A DNA stretch of 15,975 nt from Gemmatimonadota bacterium (GTDB taxonomy: Bacteria; ARS69), in contig BQJX01000012.1 of NCBI GenBank assembly GCA_021604925.1, positions 1-15,975 of the forward strand, given 5' to 3'. The notes under the pieces were generated by a model. It saw only the letters and a list, made by a program, of their open reading frames with translations. It was not told the DNA's origin and ran no database searches. Position numbers and translations under genes: made by a program. Positions 6,223-13,709 of this stretch are shown here, piece by piece (position 1 is the stretch's first letter; every line of letters starts with the position of its first letter).

Positions 6223-6792
6223 CTACTCGGAGTTCCTACGCTTTCGAGATCTGCTCTTCCTCTGGTGCCACGCGTTCTTGATTCGCCGAATCTGCTCTTC
6301 ACCAATATCGGTCAAACGCGCGAGCTCGCGAATGCCCGTAGTCCCTGCCTCAAGCGCGCGGACAACGGTGCGCTCTTCCTCGTCGGAGTAGTGTGGTTTC
6401 CTGCCCCGACGCGCTCGCTTGCGAGTCGGCTCCGGGCTCTGAGAGTCCGGCAGAGCACCGCGTGGACTCACCTCGATCACTGAGCCATCGATCGGCGCTG
6501 CGCTCGAGGGCCGCGCACAGTCTCTCGCGACCTGATTCATCACGTCGTTCCAGGCCCCATCTTCTAGTCGGGGAAGGCGCGCAGCGTCCTTAGCCGCCGC
6601 CAGGAGCTCCCGTCCCAGCTCCTTGATGCGTTCGAGTCGCTCAGGCGACGGCTTCCACCCTCGCAGCCTCTCGCGTTGCTCCCTCCGCCACTCGGGTTCC
6701 TCAGAAGCTGAGGAGGATTCCGGCGCCGGCGGCACCTCGCCTTGCGAGTCTTCGCCGCGCCCCTTCTTCGGCTTGCTGGTTCGCTTCGCCAT
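6223..6792 (-). CDS. Basic protein with C-terminal helix-turn-helix
   Basis: A 189-residue protein. Residues about 1-40 are charged and disordered (MAKRTSKPKKGRGEDSQ; PAPESSSASEEPEW). The middle is helical (RLERIKELGRELLAAAKDAA). The last 60 residues form a helix-turn-helix (DEEERTVVRALEAGTTGIRE, LARLTDIGEEQIRRIKNAWH) ending in a strongly basic tail (RKSRSRKRRNSE). ATG 6792 is supported by GGAGG nine bases upstream; a 62-residue upstream extension in the same frame is rejected. It is the first gene of the leftward control block, so it is most simply a transcription regulator, perhaps for the TTGTCAGAG array just downstream. A small-terminase role is possible from its HTH but it lies far from the terminase gene. 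Confidence 0.68.
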   Translation of the reverse strand: MAKRTSKPKKGRGEDSQGEVPPAPESSSASEEPEWRREQRERLRGWKPSPERLERIKELGRELLAAAKDAARLPRLEDGAWNDVMNQVARDCARPSSAAPIDGSVIEVSPRGALPDSQSPEPTRKRARRGRKPHYSDEEERTVVRALEAGTTGIRELARLTDIGEEQIRRIKNAWHQRKSRSRKRRNSE

Positions 6793-6941
6793 CGCCAATC
6801 CTCCGGCGTCGAGCCGACCCGGCCGACGCGCGCGTGGAGAATTGGGAAACCGCGCGGCCGGCCGAGCCGTTCCAGCGGTGATCAAGCCGCTGACTCGAGC
6901 ACGCCCATTGGAGCGCCCTGGGTGACCTCGATCAAGCACCC

Positions 6942-7763
6942 ATGGCCCAAGTGTCTTGGTCATCGAAGGTGATCGCACACCGCATCAGAGCTACCATGAG
7001 CCCTTTCTCATCTATCACCGTGGGGGCTTCCGTGGACGATCTCGAACGACAATCACAGTCGAGCAACGGCAACTCGATCGGTGTCCATGCGGTGCTCGGC
7101 AGAGCGGTCTCGGGCGACGGTGCGCTCTTCATGCCGGCGCTCTCGACTCCCGGCAGACAGGTGCAGACTTACATCTCGACTCGACTCGTCGCGCGCTTCT
7201 GGCGGGAGTACAGCGCGCTCATCGACAACGAACTGATCCCCCCTGGCTTCCTCGACTCGGAGCACGGCGAGGCCGCTCTCCTCGAGCTGCTGGCAAGGGC
7301 CGACACGTACCCATGCGATGCGTTCCGGTTCGAGGCACCCAAGCGAGTGTTCTTCGCGATGGCGAGTGATTCGCTCGGCGATCGAGAGCACGCCTTCAGC
7401 GGGATTCTCGTTGGCATCGCGTCGCGCCTCGAGCCCGTTGACTTGATGCTGCTTCACGGGGAGTCGATGGTTGGCCGCGAGCCCGGCTTTCCCGACCTTG
7501 AAGGATGGCTTGAGTTCGCCAACCCTCGCTCCGGGCTTGGTAGCGAAGCACTCGTTCTGCTTGCGGAGAGACGGCTAGTCGACCTCGGAGTGATCACCTA
7601 CCGGCCGCCTGGTCCCGACGCGCCGGTCACGTACGAGGAGAACGGGTCACGGCTCACGGACCTCGGCCGCATGCTTGTGGAGTATCTCCGGGTTGGTGAG
7701 GAGATCGAGGCCGACGTAGCGCAGTACGTCGACGATGCCGACGGCCAGCGAAGTCAGGCATGA
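6942..7763 (+). CDS. Unknown protein, possibly Abi-alpha-like; start uncertain
   Basis: A protein of up to 273 residues (255 if it starts at ATG 6996), transcribed opposite to the control block. Residues about 75-180 are helical with acidic stretches (STRLVARFWREYSALIDNEL; GILVGIASRLEPVDLMLLHG). Residues about 200-260 resemble a winged helix ending in a short helix (ALVLLAERRLVDLGVITY, then RLTDLGRMLVEYLR). The order 'F..IL...S.L.P.D..LL', 'L...GVI' and 'LTDLGR.L..YL' is loosely like the DUF4393/Abi-alpha family of abortive-infection proteins; this is a weak resemblance by eye, not an assignment. No clear Shine-Dalgarno precedes either ATG. It lies next to a toxin-antitoxin pair, in the usual place for accessory defence genes. 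Confidence 0.6.
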   Translation: MAQVSWSSKVIAHRIRATMSPFSSITVGASVDDLERQSQSSNGNSIGVHAVLGRAVSGDGALFMPALSTPGRQVQTYISTRLVARFWREYSALIDNELIPPGFLDSEHGEAALLELLARADTYPCDAFRFEAPKRVFFAMASDSLGDREHAFSGILVGIASRLEPVDLMLLHGESMVGREPGFPDLEGWLEFANPRSGLGSEALVLLAERRLVDLGVITYRPPGPDAPVTYEENGSRLTDLGRMLVEYLRVGEEIEADVAQYVDDADGQRSQA

Positions 7764-7824
7764 GCCCGAGCCAGGAAGAGGAGGGGTCGCCTCTGCCGTC
7801 GTCTAAACATTCGCCTCAAATGGA

Positions 7825-7849
7825 CAGATCTAAGTGCCAACTAGATCTG
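7825..7849. other. Inverted repeat downstream of the 6942-7763 gene
   Basis: CAGATCTA and TAGATCTG (8-bp arms) surround nine bases. It lies 62 bp past the stop of the upstream gene and 135 bp before the Panacea start. The stem is not followed by a T-run, so it may be an operator or a weak terminator. Confidence 0.35.
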
Positions 7850-7882
7850 CGCTTGCGAACTCGCATGCCTGCCTTGCTCAAT

Positions 7883-7900
7883 ATATGCGCATATTGCGCA
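7883..7900. promoter_or_regulatory. Candidate operator of the Panacea toxin-antitoxin pair
   Basis: ATATGCGCATAT (7883-7894) is a perfect 12-bp palindrome. Its inner TGCGCA (7886-7891) repeats at 7895-7900, nine bases on. It is AT-rich against the background and lies 85 bp before the antitoxin start, where autoregulation of a toxin-antitoxin operon would be expected. No high-scoring promoter can be fixed by eye; TTGCGC at 7894-7899 with a hexamer near 7918 is one weak possibility. Confidence 0.4.
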
Positions 7901-7984
7901 CAATCCTGCTAGAAGGATAGACGAATAACATGAGTGCCCCGGTTCAACAGAGCGTTGAAACGGGGATGCCTGGAGACGCATGCG

Positions 7985-8428
7985 ATGACCACCGCGCACG
8001 ACGTTGCCGCCTACATTCTCGATGAGCTGGGTCCCGTCTCAGCGATGAAGCTGCAGAAGCTCGTGTACTACTCGCAGGCTTGGCACTTGGTGTGGGAAGA
8101 CGGCATGCTCTTCGAAGATGAGATCCAGGCTTGGACGCATGGGCCTGTAATCCCCGCGCTGTTCAAGTCCCACTCGGGGAAGTTTCAGCTCCAAGCCGGT
8201 GACATCGACGGTGATGCTGCGGCTCTCTCGACTCGCCAGCAGAAGGTTGTCGACCAGGTGCTTGAGTTCTACGGTGACAAGTCCTCACAGTGGCTCAGCG
8301 ACTTGACGCACTTTGAGGCTCCGTGGAAGGGTGCACGGAGGGGGATCTCTGATGCCGCGCGAGCGAGTGTCGAGATCACTCCAGAGTCGATGATGGAGTA
8401 TTACTCGTCACTCGCACCGATCAACTAG
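7985..8428 (+). CDS. Panacea-domain (DUF4065, SocA/GepA-like) antitoxin
   Basis: A 147-residue protein spanning one Panacea domain. Diagnostic segments are DVAAYILDELGPVSAMKLQK with LVYYSQAWHL at residues 5-34, then WTHGPVIPALFKSH (about 50-63), a central helix (RQQKVVDQVLEFYG) and WLSDLTHFEAPWKGARRG (about 104-121), all in family order and length. Known Panacea proteins neutralise diverse toxins directly (hyperpromiscuous PanAT antitoxins), and SocA acts as a proteolytic adaptor. ATG 7985 was chosen over an in-frame upstream ATG (7934), because the domain starts at once and GGAG lies upstream. The next gene begins four bases after the stop, the normal layout of an antitoxin-first operon. Confidence 0.9.
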   Translation: MTTAHDVAAYILDELGPVSAMKLQKLVYYSQAWHLVWEDGMLFEDEIQAWTHGPVIPALFKSHSGKFQLQAGDIDGDAAALSTRQQKVVDQVLEFYGDKSSQWLSDLTHFEAPWKGARRGISDAARASVEITPESMMEYYSSLAPIN

Positions 8429-8432
8429 CTCA

Positions 8433-8903
8433 ATGCCAAAGCGACGCGGAAAGGGGCGCAGGGGCGGCCGGAAGCCAGTCGTCGAGAAGGAGCCAGGAAA
8501 GAGAAGTGCCAGAGTTTCTTCGGCATTTCCCGGTACCGGCGATCAGGAACTACCTTCTTGGCGCTTCGGTGATCTTGATCGCGACTTCGAACTGTCTCGA
8601 GGTACGTCTGGTAACCTCACGGTGGACATGGACATCGTCCACCAGATCCGGAGTAAGCTCGAGGGATTCGAGACCATCAACTGGCAAGAGATCGAACGGA
8701 ATGGGAGTCATTCCGTCGAGCGTTGGAAGCTCGCGAAAGCGGCTCAGGATCGACTAGACGCGATCGGGCACCGAGACTTGGACGAACTCTTCTCCCTTCG
8801 CCTTACAGGCCCCAATCGCGTTTGGGGCATCAGGAAGAACGCCGTCCTTAGCATTGTGTGGTGGGACCCGGAACACCTCGTTTGCCCGAGCCTGAAGCGC
8901 TGA
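8433..8903 (+). CDS. Candidate toxin paired with the Panacea antitoxin
   Basis: A 156-residue protein starting four bases after the antitoxin stop, with no clear Shine-Dalgarno of its own, so it is probably translated by coupling. The first 35 residues are very basic and disordered (MPKRRGKGRRGGRKPVVEKE). The folded part begins at WRFGDLDRDFELS. A helical middle follows (IHQIRSKLEGFETINWQEIE would be the family-like core; here VHQIRSKLEGFETINWQEIE), then a beta-rich end: ELFSLRLTGPNRVWGIRKNA, VLSIVWWDPEHLVCPS. Alternating strands ending in WWDPEH suggest a RelE/ParE-like sheet, but no catalytic residues can be assigned. The toxin label rests mainly on its neighbour. It could be a ribosome-dependent RNase or another growth inhibitor. 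Confidence 0.62.
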   Translation: MPKRRGKGRRGGRKPVVEKEPGKRSARVSSAFPGTGDQELPSWRFGDLDRDFELSRGTSGNLTVDMDIVHQIRSKLEGFETINWQEIERNGSHSVERWKLAKAAQDRLDAIGHRDLDELFSLRLTGPNRVWGIRKNAVLSIVWWDPEHLVCPSLKR

Positions 8904-8935
8904 GGCGCGGTAGTGTGCGAACTCATCGCCCGAGA

Positions 8936-8983
8936 CGAAACCGGCCCGCGGCAAGTTGGACTCACCGCGGGCCGACAGTTTCG
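8936..8983. terminator. Strong bidirectional terminator hairpin between convergent genes
   Basis: An inner 10-bp stem CGGCCCGCGG (8942-8951)/CCGCGGGCCG (8965-8974) with a 13-base loop is extended by CGAAAC (8936-8941)/GTTTCG (8978-8983) across a three-base bulge. It lies in the 90-bp gap between the toxin stop (8903) and the capsid gene stop (8994), which converge. TTT in the outer stem gives a short U-tract in both directions. Confidence 0.75.
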
Positions 8984-8993
8984 CAGATCTGGA

Positions 8994-10166
8994 TCAGGCG
9001 CCAGTGGACTTGACGCCGGCGCGGTGTTCGTGGAGCGCCACGCCGAAGTCACTATAGCCGCGGAACTGGATTCCGAGCGTTTCGAAATCCGCTTCGGCCG
9101 TTTCGATCGCCGGCTCCTCCTCACCGTTGAGGAAGGCCAGCTCGATCGTCGCTTCCTCGGCAGGATTTGCGAGCAAGTACCACGCTGAGTTCGAGCTCCC
9201 CGCGATGCTCGAGCTCGCCAAGTAGGCGGACACCACAGACCGAACCAACCCATGGAACGGGTTGTGCGTCCCTTCCTTCGTGTTGGCGGTCGTGTTGCGA
9301 ACCTCCCGAGAATTGGCGATCTCCAACGCTGCGACCTCGAGCGCCGTCGGCACGAGCAGGATCGCCGGCGGAAGGGACACGGGCGCCCCGTCCTCGTCGA
9401 CTTGATCGCGGAACGCCTGCAGAGCCGGGGCCATCGACGTGATGCTGAGCGCGCTCGAGGCGCCCTCGATCAGGTTGCTGTTCGCCGCGGAGAAGAATGA
9501 CGCGTCGTCGAGAAACGTCGCCCAGAACTCTCTGTTGACCGCGAGGCCAGCACCGCGGCCGAGATTCGACGGCAGGTCCTTCAGCGCGCCCAAGTCATCG
9601 TTGATGATGCTCTGGCGGTCCAGGACGAACAGATTCGCGAATGTGTCAGCCTTGATCGGGTGGCTCTCCTCGCCCGCCGTACCGTGCTTCAGCTGGCCAT
9701 CCGGACCGACTTTCTCGTACTCGAACCCTCCCGTTAGCCGGTAGCTCGCGTGCTGCTTGAAGTCGCTCACGGGCCGGACACGGGCGATGTCTCTCCACAC
9801 CGACTCCACGCCGTGGAACGCGCGAAGTAGGAACTTCTGCGCCGCACCGCTCAGGATGCCCGAGAGACTCGATGTCGAGAAACCTGCTTGGAGCGCGGTC
9901 TTCAGGTCCCCCTGAATCGATCGGCCCTTCCAGCCATTCGCTCGGGCCGCCTCGAGCAACAGCTGCTGCAGACCGATGCGCCCGCGGAACTTCTCGTCAG
10001 CGGCCTCGAGCACCTCCGGTGCGAAGTGGTCGTCGATCTCCGGCAGTCGGGCTGCGAGACACACCGCCGCCTCGAGCACCTTTGCGCCGGTCTCGTCCAG
10101 CTTCGTTCGTCGGGCGCGGAGCCTCTTCAGCTCGCTGCGTTCCTGTTGGTTCAAGAGTTTGCTCAT
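8994..10166 (-). CDS. HK97-fold major capsid protein, second copy (Mu gpT-like group)
   Basis: A 390-residue capsid shell protein. Family features in order: RGRIGLQQLLLEAARANGWK and FSTSSLSGILSGAAQKFLLR (scaffold-like N-terminal segment), W..IARVRPVSDFKQHASYR, the 'FVLDRQSIINDDLGAL..LPSNLGRGAGL' spine region, PPAILLVPTALEVAALEI, NPFHGLVRSVVSAYL, WYLLANPAEEATIELAFLNG and the C-terminal RGYSDFGVALHEHRAGVKST. ATG 10166 overlaps the upstream capsid gene's stop (ATGA), so the two are co-translated. No prohead protease domain precedes the shell domain, though this family is often fused or linked to one. It is the distal gene of the packaging block and ends at the 8936-8983 hairpin. Confidence 0.85.
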   Translation of the reverse strand: MSKLLNQQERSELKRLRARRTKLDETGAKVLEAAVCLAARLPEIDDHFAPEVLEAADEKFRGRIGLQQLLLEAARANGWKGRSIQGDLKTALQAGFSTSSLSGILSGAAQKFLLRAFHGVESVWRDIARVRPVSDFKQHASYRLTGGFEYEKVGPDGQLKHGTAGEESHPIKADTFANLFVLDRQSIINDDLGALKDLPSNLGRGAGLAVNREFWATFLDDASFFSAANSNLIEGASSALSITSMAPALQAFRDQVDEDGAPVSLPPAILLVPTALEVAALEIANSREVRNTTANTKEGTHNPFHGLVRSVVSAYLASSSIAGSSNSAWYLLANPAEEATIELAFLNGEEEPAIETAEADFETLGIQFRGYSDFGVALHEHRAGVKSTGA

Positions 10167-11221
10167 GCCGTCACCTTCACGCCGGCGCGGTACTCGATGG
10201 CCCTCACTCCGAAGTCGAAGTAGCCGCGCATCCGAAGCCCGTCGATTCCGAGCATCGCGGTCTCGACGGTGGGCCGACGCTTCGTGCCGAGGTAGGCAAC
10301 CTGCAGCGCAGGAAGCACGGAAGGATCGGCGATCACGTACCACGTTGTCGAGCTCGATCCCTCGACCTTGGCGCTCTCGAGGTACGGCGATGTGACGACC
10401 TTCAGCCGATCCTCCGGCGGCATCCCCCGGAAGAGCTCGACTGCGGTCCAGTAGAGCGATGGCGGCACGAGCAGAATCGCCGGCCGCGCGTAGATTGGTA
10501 GCCCGTTGGCGTCGGACTGTGCCCACAGTGCCGCCTGTGCCAGCGCCAGGTTAGACGCCTGCAGAGACTTGCCGGTGAGCAGGTTCCCGCGATCGCTCGT
10601 GAAGAACGTCCCGTCGGGGTCCACGATGGCCTCGATCAGTGCTTGCTCGACGGCGAACGCGCCGCGCTTCGCCAGGTCGGTGAGGATCTTCGCAATGACG
10701 CCCACGTCATCGTTGATGACCGTCTGTCTCGGTACCCGCAGGGCTTGACCGCGGGTATCGATCTGGTTGGTCATCCCACCCGTTCCGGACATGCTCGACG
10801 ACGAGAGCTCGCCCGTCGGGCCGACCCGCGCGAACGTGCCCTCTTGCTCGAGGTAGTGGCTCACGTACTCACGGAAGTTCTGAAGTCCCACAGGGGCCGC
10901 GATCGTGCGCACGACCTGTGAGACGCGGCCGTACGCTTCTCGCACGAGTAGGTCAGCCGCCTCGAGGAACGCATCGCTGACCGTCGAGTATCCGCCGGCG
11001 GCCTGAATCGCTTCGGTCGGGTTCGAGACGTCCTTGCCCTTGTTGGCGACGTACTCCTCGAGCGCCGCGACGATCGAGACCGATTCCTCGCGGTACGATC
11101 GTGAGGCCGCTTCGGAGCCGAACCGCTTCGTGATGGAGTCGCCGCTGACTCCGAGTGCTCGTGAGAGTTGCGCCTGCAGTAGCTTCTTGGGCCGACGCTG
11201 GGCCCTGGTCTTCGTCGTCAT
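10163..11221 (-). CDS. HK97-fold major capsid protein, first copy (paralog of the next gene)
   Basis: A 352-residue protein clearly homologous to the following gene. Shared landmarks are YSTVSDAFLEAADLLVREAY, GLQNFREYVSHYLEQ, 'RVPRQTVINDDVGVIAKILTDLAKRGAFAVEQAL', ARPAILLVPPSLYWTAVELF, TTWYVIADPSVLPALQVAYL and RGYFDFGVRAIEYRAGVKVT. It has a shorter, basic N-terminus (TTKTRAQRRPKKLLQAQL) where the second copy has a longer segment. ATG 11221 is preceded by AAAGG; an upstream 119-residue extension is rejected. Two shell proteins could form a mixed capsid, give hexamer and penton specialisation, or alter capsid size. No portal, protease or scaffold is visible beside them. Confidence 0.82.
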   Translation of the reverse strand: MTTKTRAQRRPKKLLQAQLSRALGVSGDSITKRFGSEAASRSYREESVSIVAALEEYVANKGKDVSNPTEAIQAAGGYSTVSDAFLEAADLLVREAYGRVSQVVRTIAAPVGLQNFREYVSHYLEQEGTFARVGPTGELSSSSMSGTGGMTNQIDTRGQALRVPRQTVINDDVGVIAKILTDLAKRGAFAVEQALIEAIVDPDGTFFTSDRGNLLTGKSLQASNLALAQAALWAQSDANGLPIYARPAILLVPPSLYWTAVELFRGMPPEDRLKVVTSPYLESAKVEGSSSTTWYVIADPSVLPALQVAYLGTKRRPTVETAMLGIDGLRMRGYFDFGVRAIEYRAGVKVTA

Positions 11222-11448
11222 GATCTGCCTTTCGTGCGTGGTTGTCGTCCTCGCGGACCAGGACACCGCCCGCCGAAGAGGTGCGCCCGCCGGGGTCGAA
11301 TAACTTCGATACCCAGCAGAGCGCGGACAACCACGAAGCACAGGCCTGGTCGCGCTCTCGCATTCTGGGAATGCGTCTGCAGACCTCGGAGCGCAAAGGC
11401 GCGGCAATCCCCTTGGTCGCGGCAAATACACTAGATCTAGTGTGTGAG
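11222..11448. other. 227-bp leader before the capsid genes
   Basis: No convincing gene is present. It holds the 16-bp palindrome at 11428-11443, a small hairpin TCGAA-TAAC-TTCGA (11296-11309), and a long-range inverted pair GTGGTTGTC (11238-11246)/GACAACCAC (11326-11334). It probably carries a late promoter or mRNA leader for the capsid pair. Confidence 0.4.
11428..11443. promoter_or_regulatory. Perfect 16-bp palindrome downstream of the zinc-ribbon gene
   Basis: ACACTAGA-TCTAGTGT has no central spacer and no T-run, so it resembles an operator for a dimeric protein rather than a terminator. It begins five bases past the zinc-ribbon stop codon and lies upstream of the capsid genes, so it may control their transcription. 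Confidence 0.45.
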
Positions 11449-11643
11449 CTACGAAATTTCTTCGTGCGTCGTGATCCGCCGGCCACAGTGGCGGCACTGT
11501 CGCCGGCGACGAATCCGGCTCTTCGATGTCCGCCTCGTCTCCGTCACGAGCATGTGACGGCACCCGCACTTCGGGCACGCGATGCCGTGGTCGTCGCCGT
11601 CTGTCACGGTTGAGAGCTGAGTGCTCTCCCTGGCTCTTGTCAT
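11449..11643 (-). CDS. Small NrdR/Ogr-like zinc-ribbon protein
   Basis: A 64-residue protein with a four-cysteine zinc ribbon: CPKCGCRHMLVTETRRTSKS, RIRRRRQCRHCGRRITTHEE (C-x2-C then C-x2-C). The spacing, the RRRR run and the final 'CGRR.TT.E' match both the N-terminal ribbon of NrdR and the Ogr/Delta late-transcription activators of P2 and P4. ATG 11643 overlaps the terminase stop as ATGA. An NrdR would need an ATP-cone, which is absent. In a satellite, an Ogr/Delta-type activator could switch on its own packaging genes or those of a helper. Com-like translational control is another possibility. Confidence 0.75.
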   Translation of the reverse strand: MTRARESTQLSTVTDGDDHGIACPKCGCRHMLVTETRRTSKSRIRRRRQCRHCGRRITTHEEIS

Positions 11644-13709
11644 CGGTGGCCCGCCTGTCTCATCCGCTGCAGATCCGAGAGCCGAATCCGCTTGCGCTTC
11701 CTTGCTTGGCCCGCGGGCTCCATGCCCGCGATCGCCGCACCCTCGATACTCGCCGCGACCGCGCAACCGACGACGCAATCGAGTAGGTGATTGTCCCGCA
11801 CGCCGGGACGCAGCTTCCAGATATCAATCGTCCTTCTCGAGCCAGAGACACGCTGTCGCGCCTCAGCGGTCAAGTGCTCCGATAGCATTCGATGCTCGCT
11901 CGGGTTTCCTCCGTAGAGCGTGAGCGAGCCCGGGTCGCCCATGGCTTGCGACAGTCGAGCGTGAGTGAAGCTCTTCCAGAAATTAGTGTCGTAGAAGACG
12001 TGCTTGACCGCGCGCTTGCCCTTGGCTCCGGGAATCTTCCAGTGAAGCCCGATGCGGTCACCGGGCTTCTTGTCGGCTTCCGTGATCGGTCGCATTGCGG
12101 GGCCCATGTAGCGCCCGTGTGAGGGGAGCAGGAGCGCCGCGAACGGGCTCTGTCGGCAGAATGCATAGACGACATCCGTTGACGTGCCCCAACTCGCGTC
12201 GATGAGGCACCGGCCAATGCGAACCGGTGTCCCGTCGTCTCGGCTCCACTCCGAGCCTAGTAGCACTGCGGTGAGTTGCTCGAGGCCCGCGTAGATTGCG
12301 CCCTCCACACCCGCGCCCGGAACGAGAACCCCGAGCTTGTGCTGAGCATCGGTCAGCGTGAAGTACGCCCGCTTCTGGTCGGGGAAGGCACCGTAGCTGA
12401 CGACATAGCCGGTGAAGTCGTCACCCCATCCGACGACACACCAATACAGAAGATCCTGCTGCACGTCGATGAATGCGGTCAGCCGAGACGCCGCGAGCGG
12501 TACCGTGCCGCGCCCGTGTTGGTTCACACGCTCGGCGATCAGCTCCGCCGTCAGTCGTCCGGCATCGCCGTATCCGTCGTCAGCGATCGGCTCGTTCTGG
12601 TACTCGGCCCAGAAGGTCGCTTCGTTTTGGAGCTTGAGGTTCATCGCGTACTGGATGGCCGAGAGCTCGTCCACGTTGAAGCGCTCGGGCCATGCGACCT
12701 CGGCGCCCTCGTCCATCGCCTCGCGGTGCTGCCGGTAGAGCTCCGTGGCCTCCCGAATGTCCCCGTGCTTCCGAAGCGACTCCGCTCGAGCCTCCGCGTA
12801 CTTGTCCCAGAGCTTCGACTCCGGAATCTTGTAGATCAGCTTCGTCCGCTCGCCGTTCCACTCCGGATGCTTCTTCCTGTCCAGGATCGCATCGGCTACG
12901 TCTCCCGGCTGGATCACGGTGCAGGGCATCAGGGCCGCGATCTTCGAGCCGGGGCCCGCCAGGCCGAGCACCGCGCCCGCAAGGATGCTCTCGCGAGTCA
13001 CGCACTGCGTCAGCGACCGCGCCGACCCATCGGTCTGAGGATCGTCCACCACGACCAGGTCAGGCCGCGCCGTCTCCCCGTCGGGCCGCTTGAACTTCAA
13101 GCCACGTATTCGACCCGTGAGGCCGCACACCCTCACGACGGCGCCGGCGGACACGCTCCCCGCGATCGTCGGGAGAACGATCTCGCTCTTCGTCCAAGTG
13201 ATCTGCGTCCGCGCACCTCGGCAGAGCTGGCCACGAGCTCGGTGCACGATCCCCTCGAGCGCGCGGATCGGGTGGGCGACCTCGGGGAAGTCCTCGGCCA
13301 ATGCGTCGTTGTTCTCGAGCTCGCTGACCATCGAGTCGAGCAACTCGTGTGCGTGCTTCTCTGAGGCACCAATGATCGCCACGAATCTACGGTGGCCGTA
13401 GAGCACCGACCACAACGCCGCAGCTTCGACGATGCTCGTCTTCCCCGAGCCCCGCGGCATCGCGAGCGCGAACTGCCCGCCGTCCTGCACGCAGACCTGA
13501 GCTCGCTCGAGAACTCGAAGGTGATCGGGTGACCACGGCAGACAGAAGGTCGCCGCTAAGTACGTGTCGCAGAAGACGCGCAGGTTTTCGCGCGCAGCAG
13601 CGCGCCGGTCCGGGTCGACGACGGCCGGGATCTGGCCAATGTCGCGGCCGCTCCTGGACAAGCCGCGCTGCCGCTCGGTCTCGACGTGCTTCTTTCTCTC
13701 GTAATCCAT
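11640..13709 (-). CDS. Phage terminase large subunit
   Basis: A 689-residue DNA-packaging motor ATPase and nuclease. The ATPase domain has Walker A PRGSGKTS (residues 85-92) and Walker B DLVVVDD (217-223), followed by SRSLTQ-like coupling sequence and QNEATFWAEYQNEP near 361-374. The RNase H-like nuclease domain shows the three expected acidic positions: D415 (FIDVQQDLLYW), D504 (LIDASWGTS) and D644 (NHLLDCVVG). The C-terminus is basic. ATG 13709 was preferred to the in-frame TTG at 13751; neither has a strong Shine-Dalgarno. It heads the packaging operon. No recognisable small terminase subunit lies beside it. Confidence 0.93.
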   Translation of the reverse strand: MDYERKKHVETERQRGLSRSGRDIGQIPAVVDPDRRAAARENLRVFCDTYLAATFCLPWSPDHLRVLERAQVCVQDGGQFALAMPRGSGKTSIVEAAALWSVLYGHRRFVAIIGASEKHAHELLDSMVSELENNDALAEDFPEVAHPIRALEGIVHRARGQLCRGARTQITWTKSEIVLPTIAGSVSAGAVVRVCGLTGRIRGLKFKRPDGETARPDLVVVDDPQTDGSARSLTQCVTRESILAGAVLGLAGPGSKIAALMPCTVIQPGDVADAILDRKKHPEWNGERTKLIYKIPESKLWDKYAEARAESLRKHGDIREATELYRQHREAMDEGAEVAWPERFNVDELSAIQYAMNLKLQNEATFWAEYQNEPIADDGYGDAGRLTAELIAERVNQHGRGTVPLAASRLTAFIDVQQDLLYWCVVGWGDDFTGYVVSYGAFPDQKRAYFTLTDAQHKLGVLVPGAGVEGAIYAGLEQLTAVLLGSEWSRDDGTPVRIGRCLIDASWGTSTDVVYAFCRQSPFAALLLPSHGRYMGPAMRPITEADKKPGDRIGLHWKIPGAKGKRAVKHVFYDTNFWKSFTHARLSQAMGDPGSLTLYGGNPSEHRMLSEHLTAEARQRVSGSRRTIDIWKLRPGVRDNHLLDCVVGCAVAASIEGAAIAGMEPAGQARKRKRIRLSDLQRMRQAGHR

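Noticed and set aside
6223..6792. Small terminase subunit
   Set aside because: It has an HTH and basic tail but lies 7 kb from the large terminase in the control block; a regulator is simpler.
11222..11578. 119-residue N-terminal extension of the first capsid protein
   Set aside because: It crosses the zinc-ribbon gene and palindrome; ATG 11221 has a Shine-Dalgarno and begins a capsid-like protein directly.
12276..13364. 362-residue plus-strand open frame
   Set aside because: It is antisense to the terminase ATPase domain, whose Walker motifs are clear.
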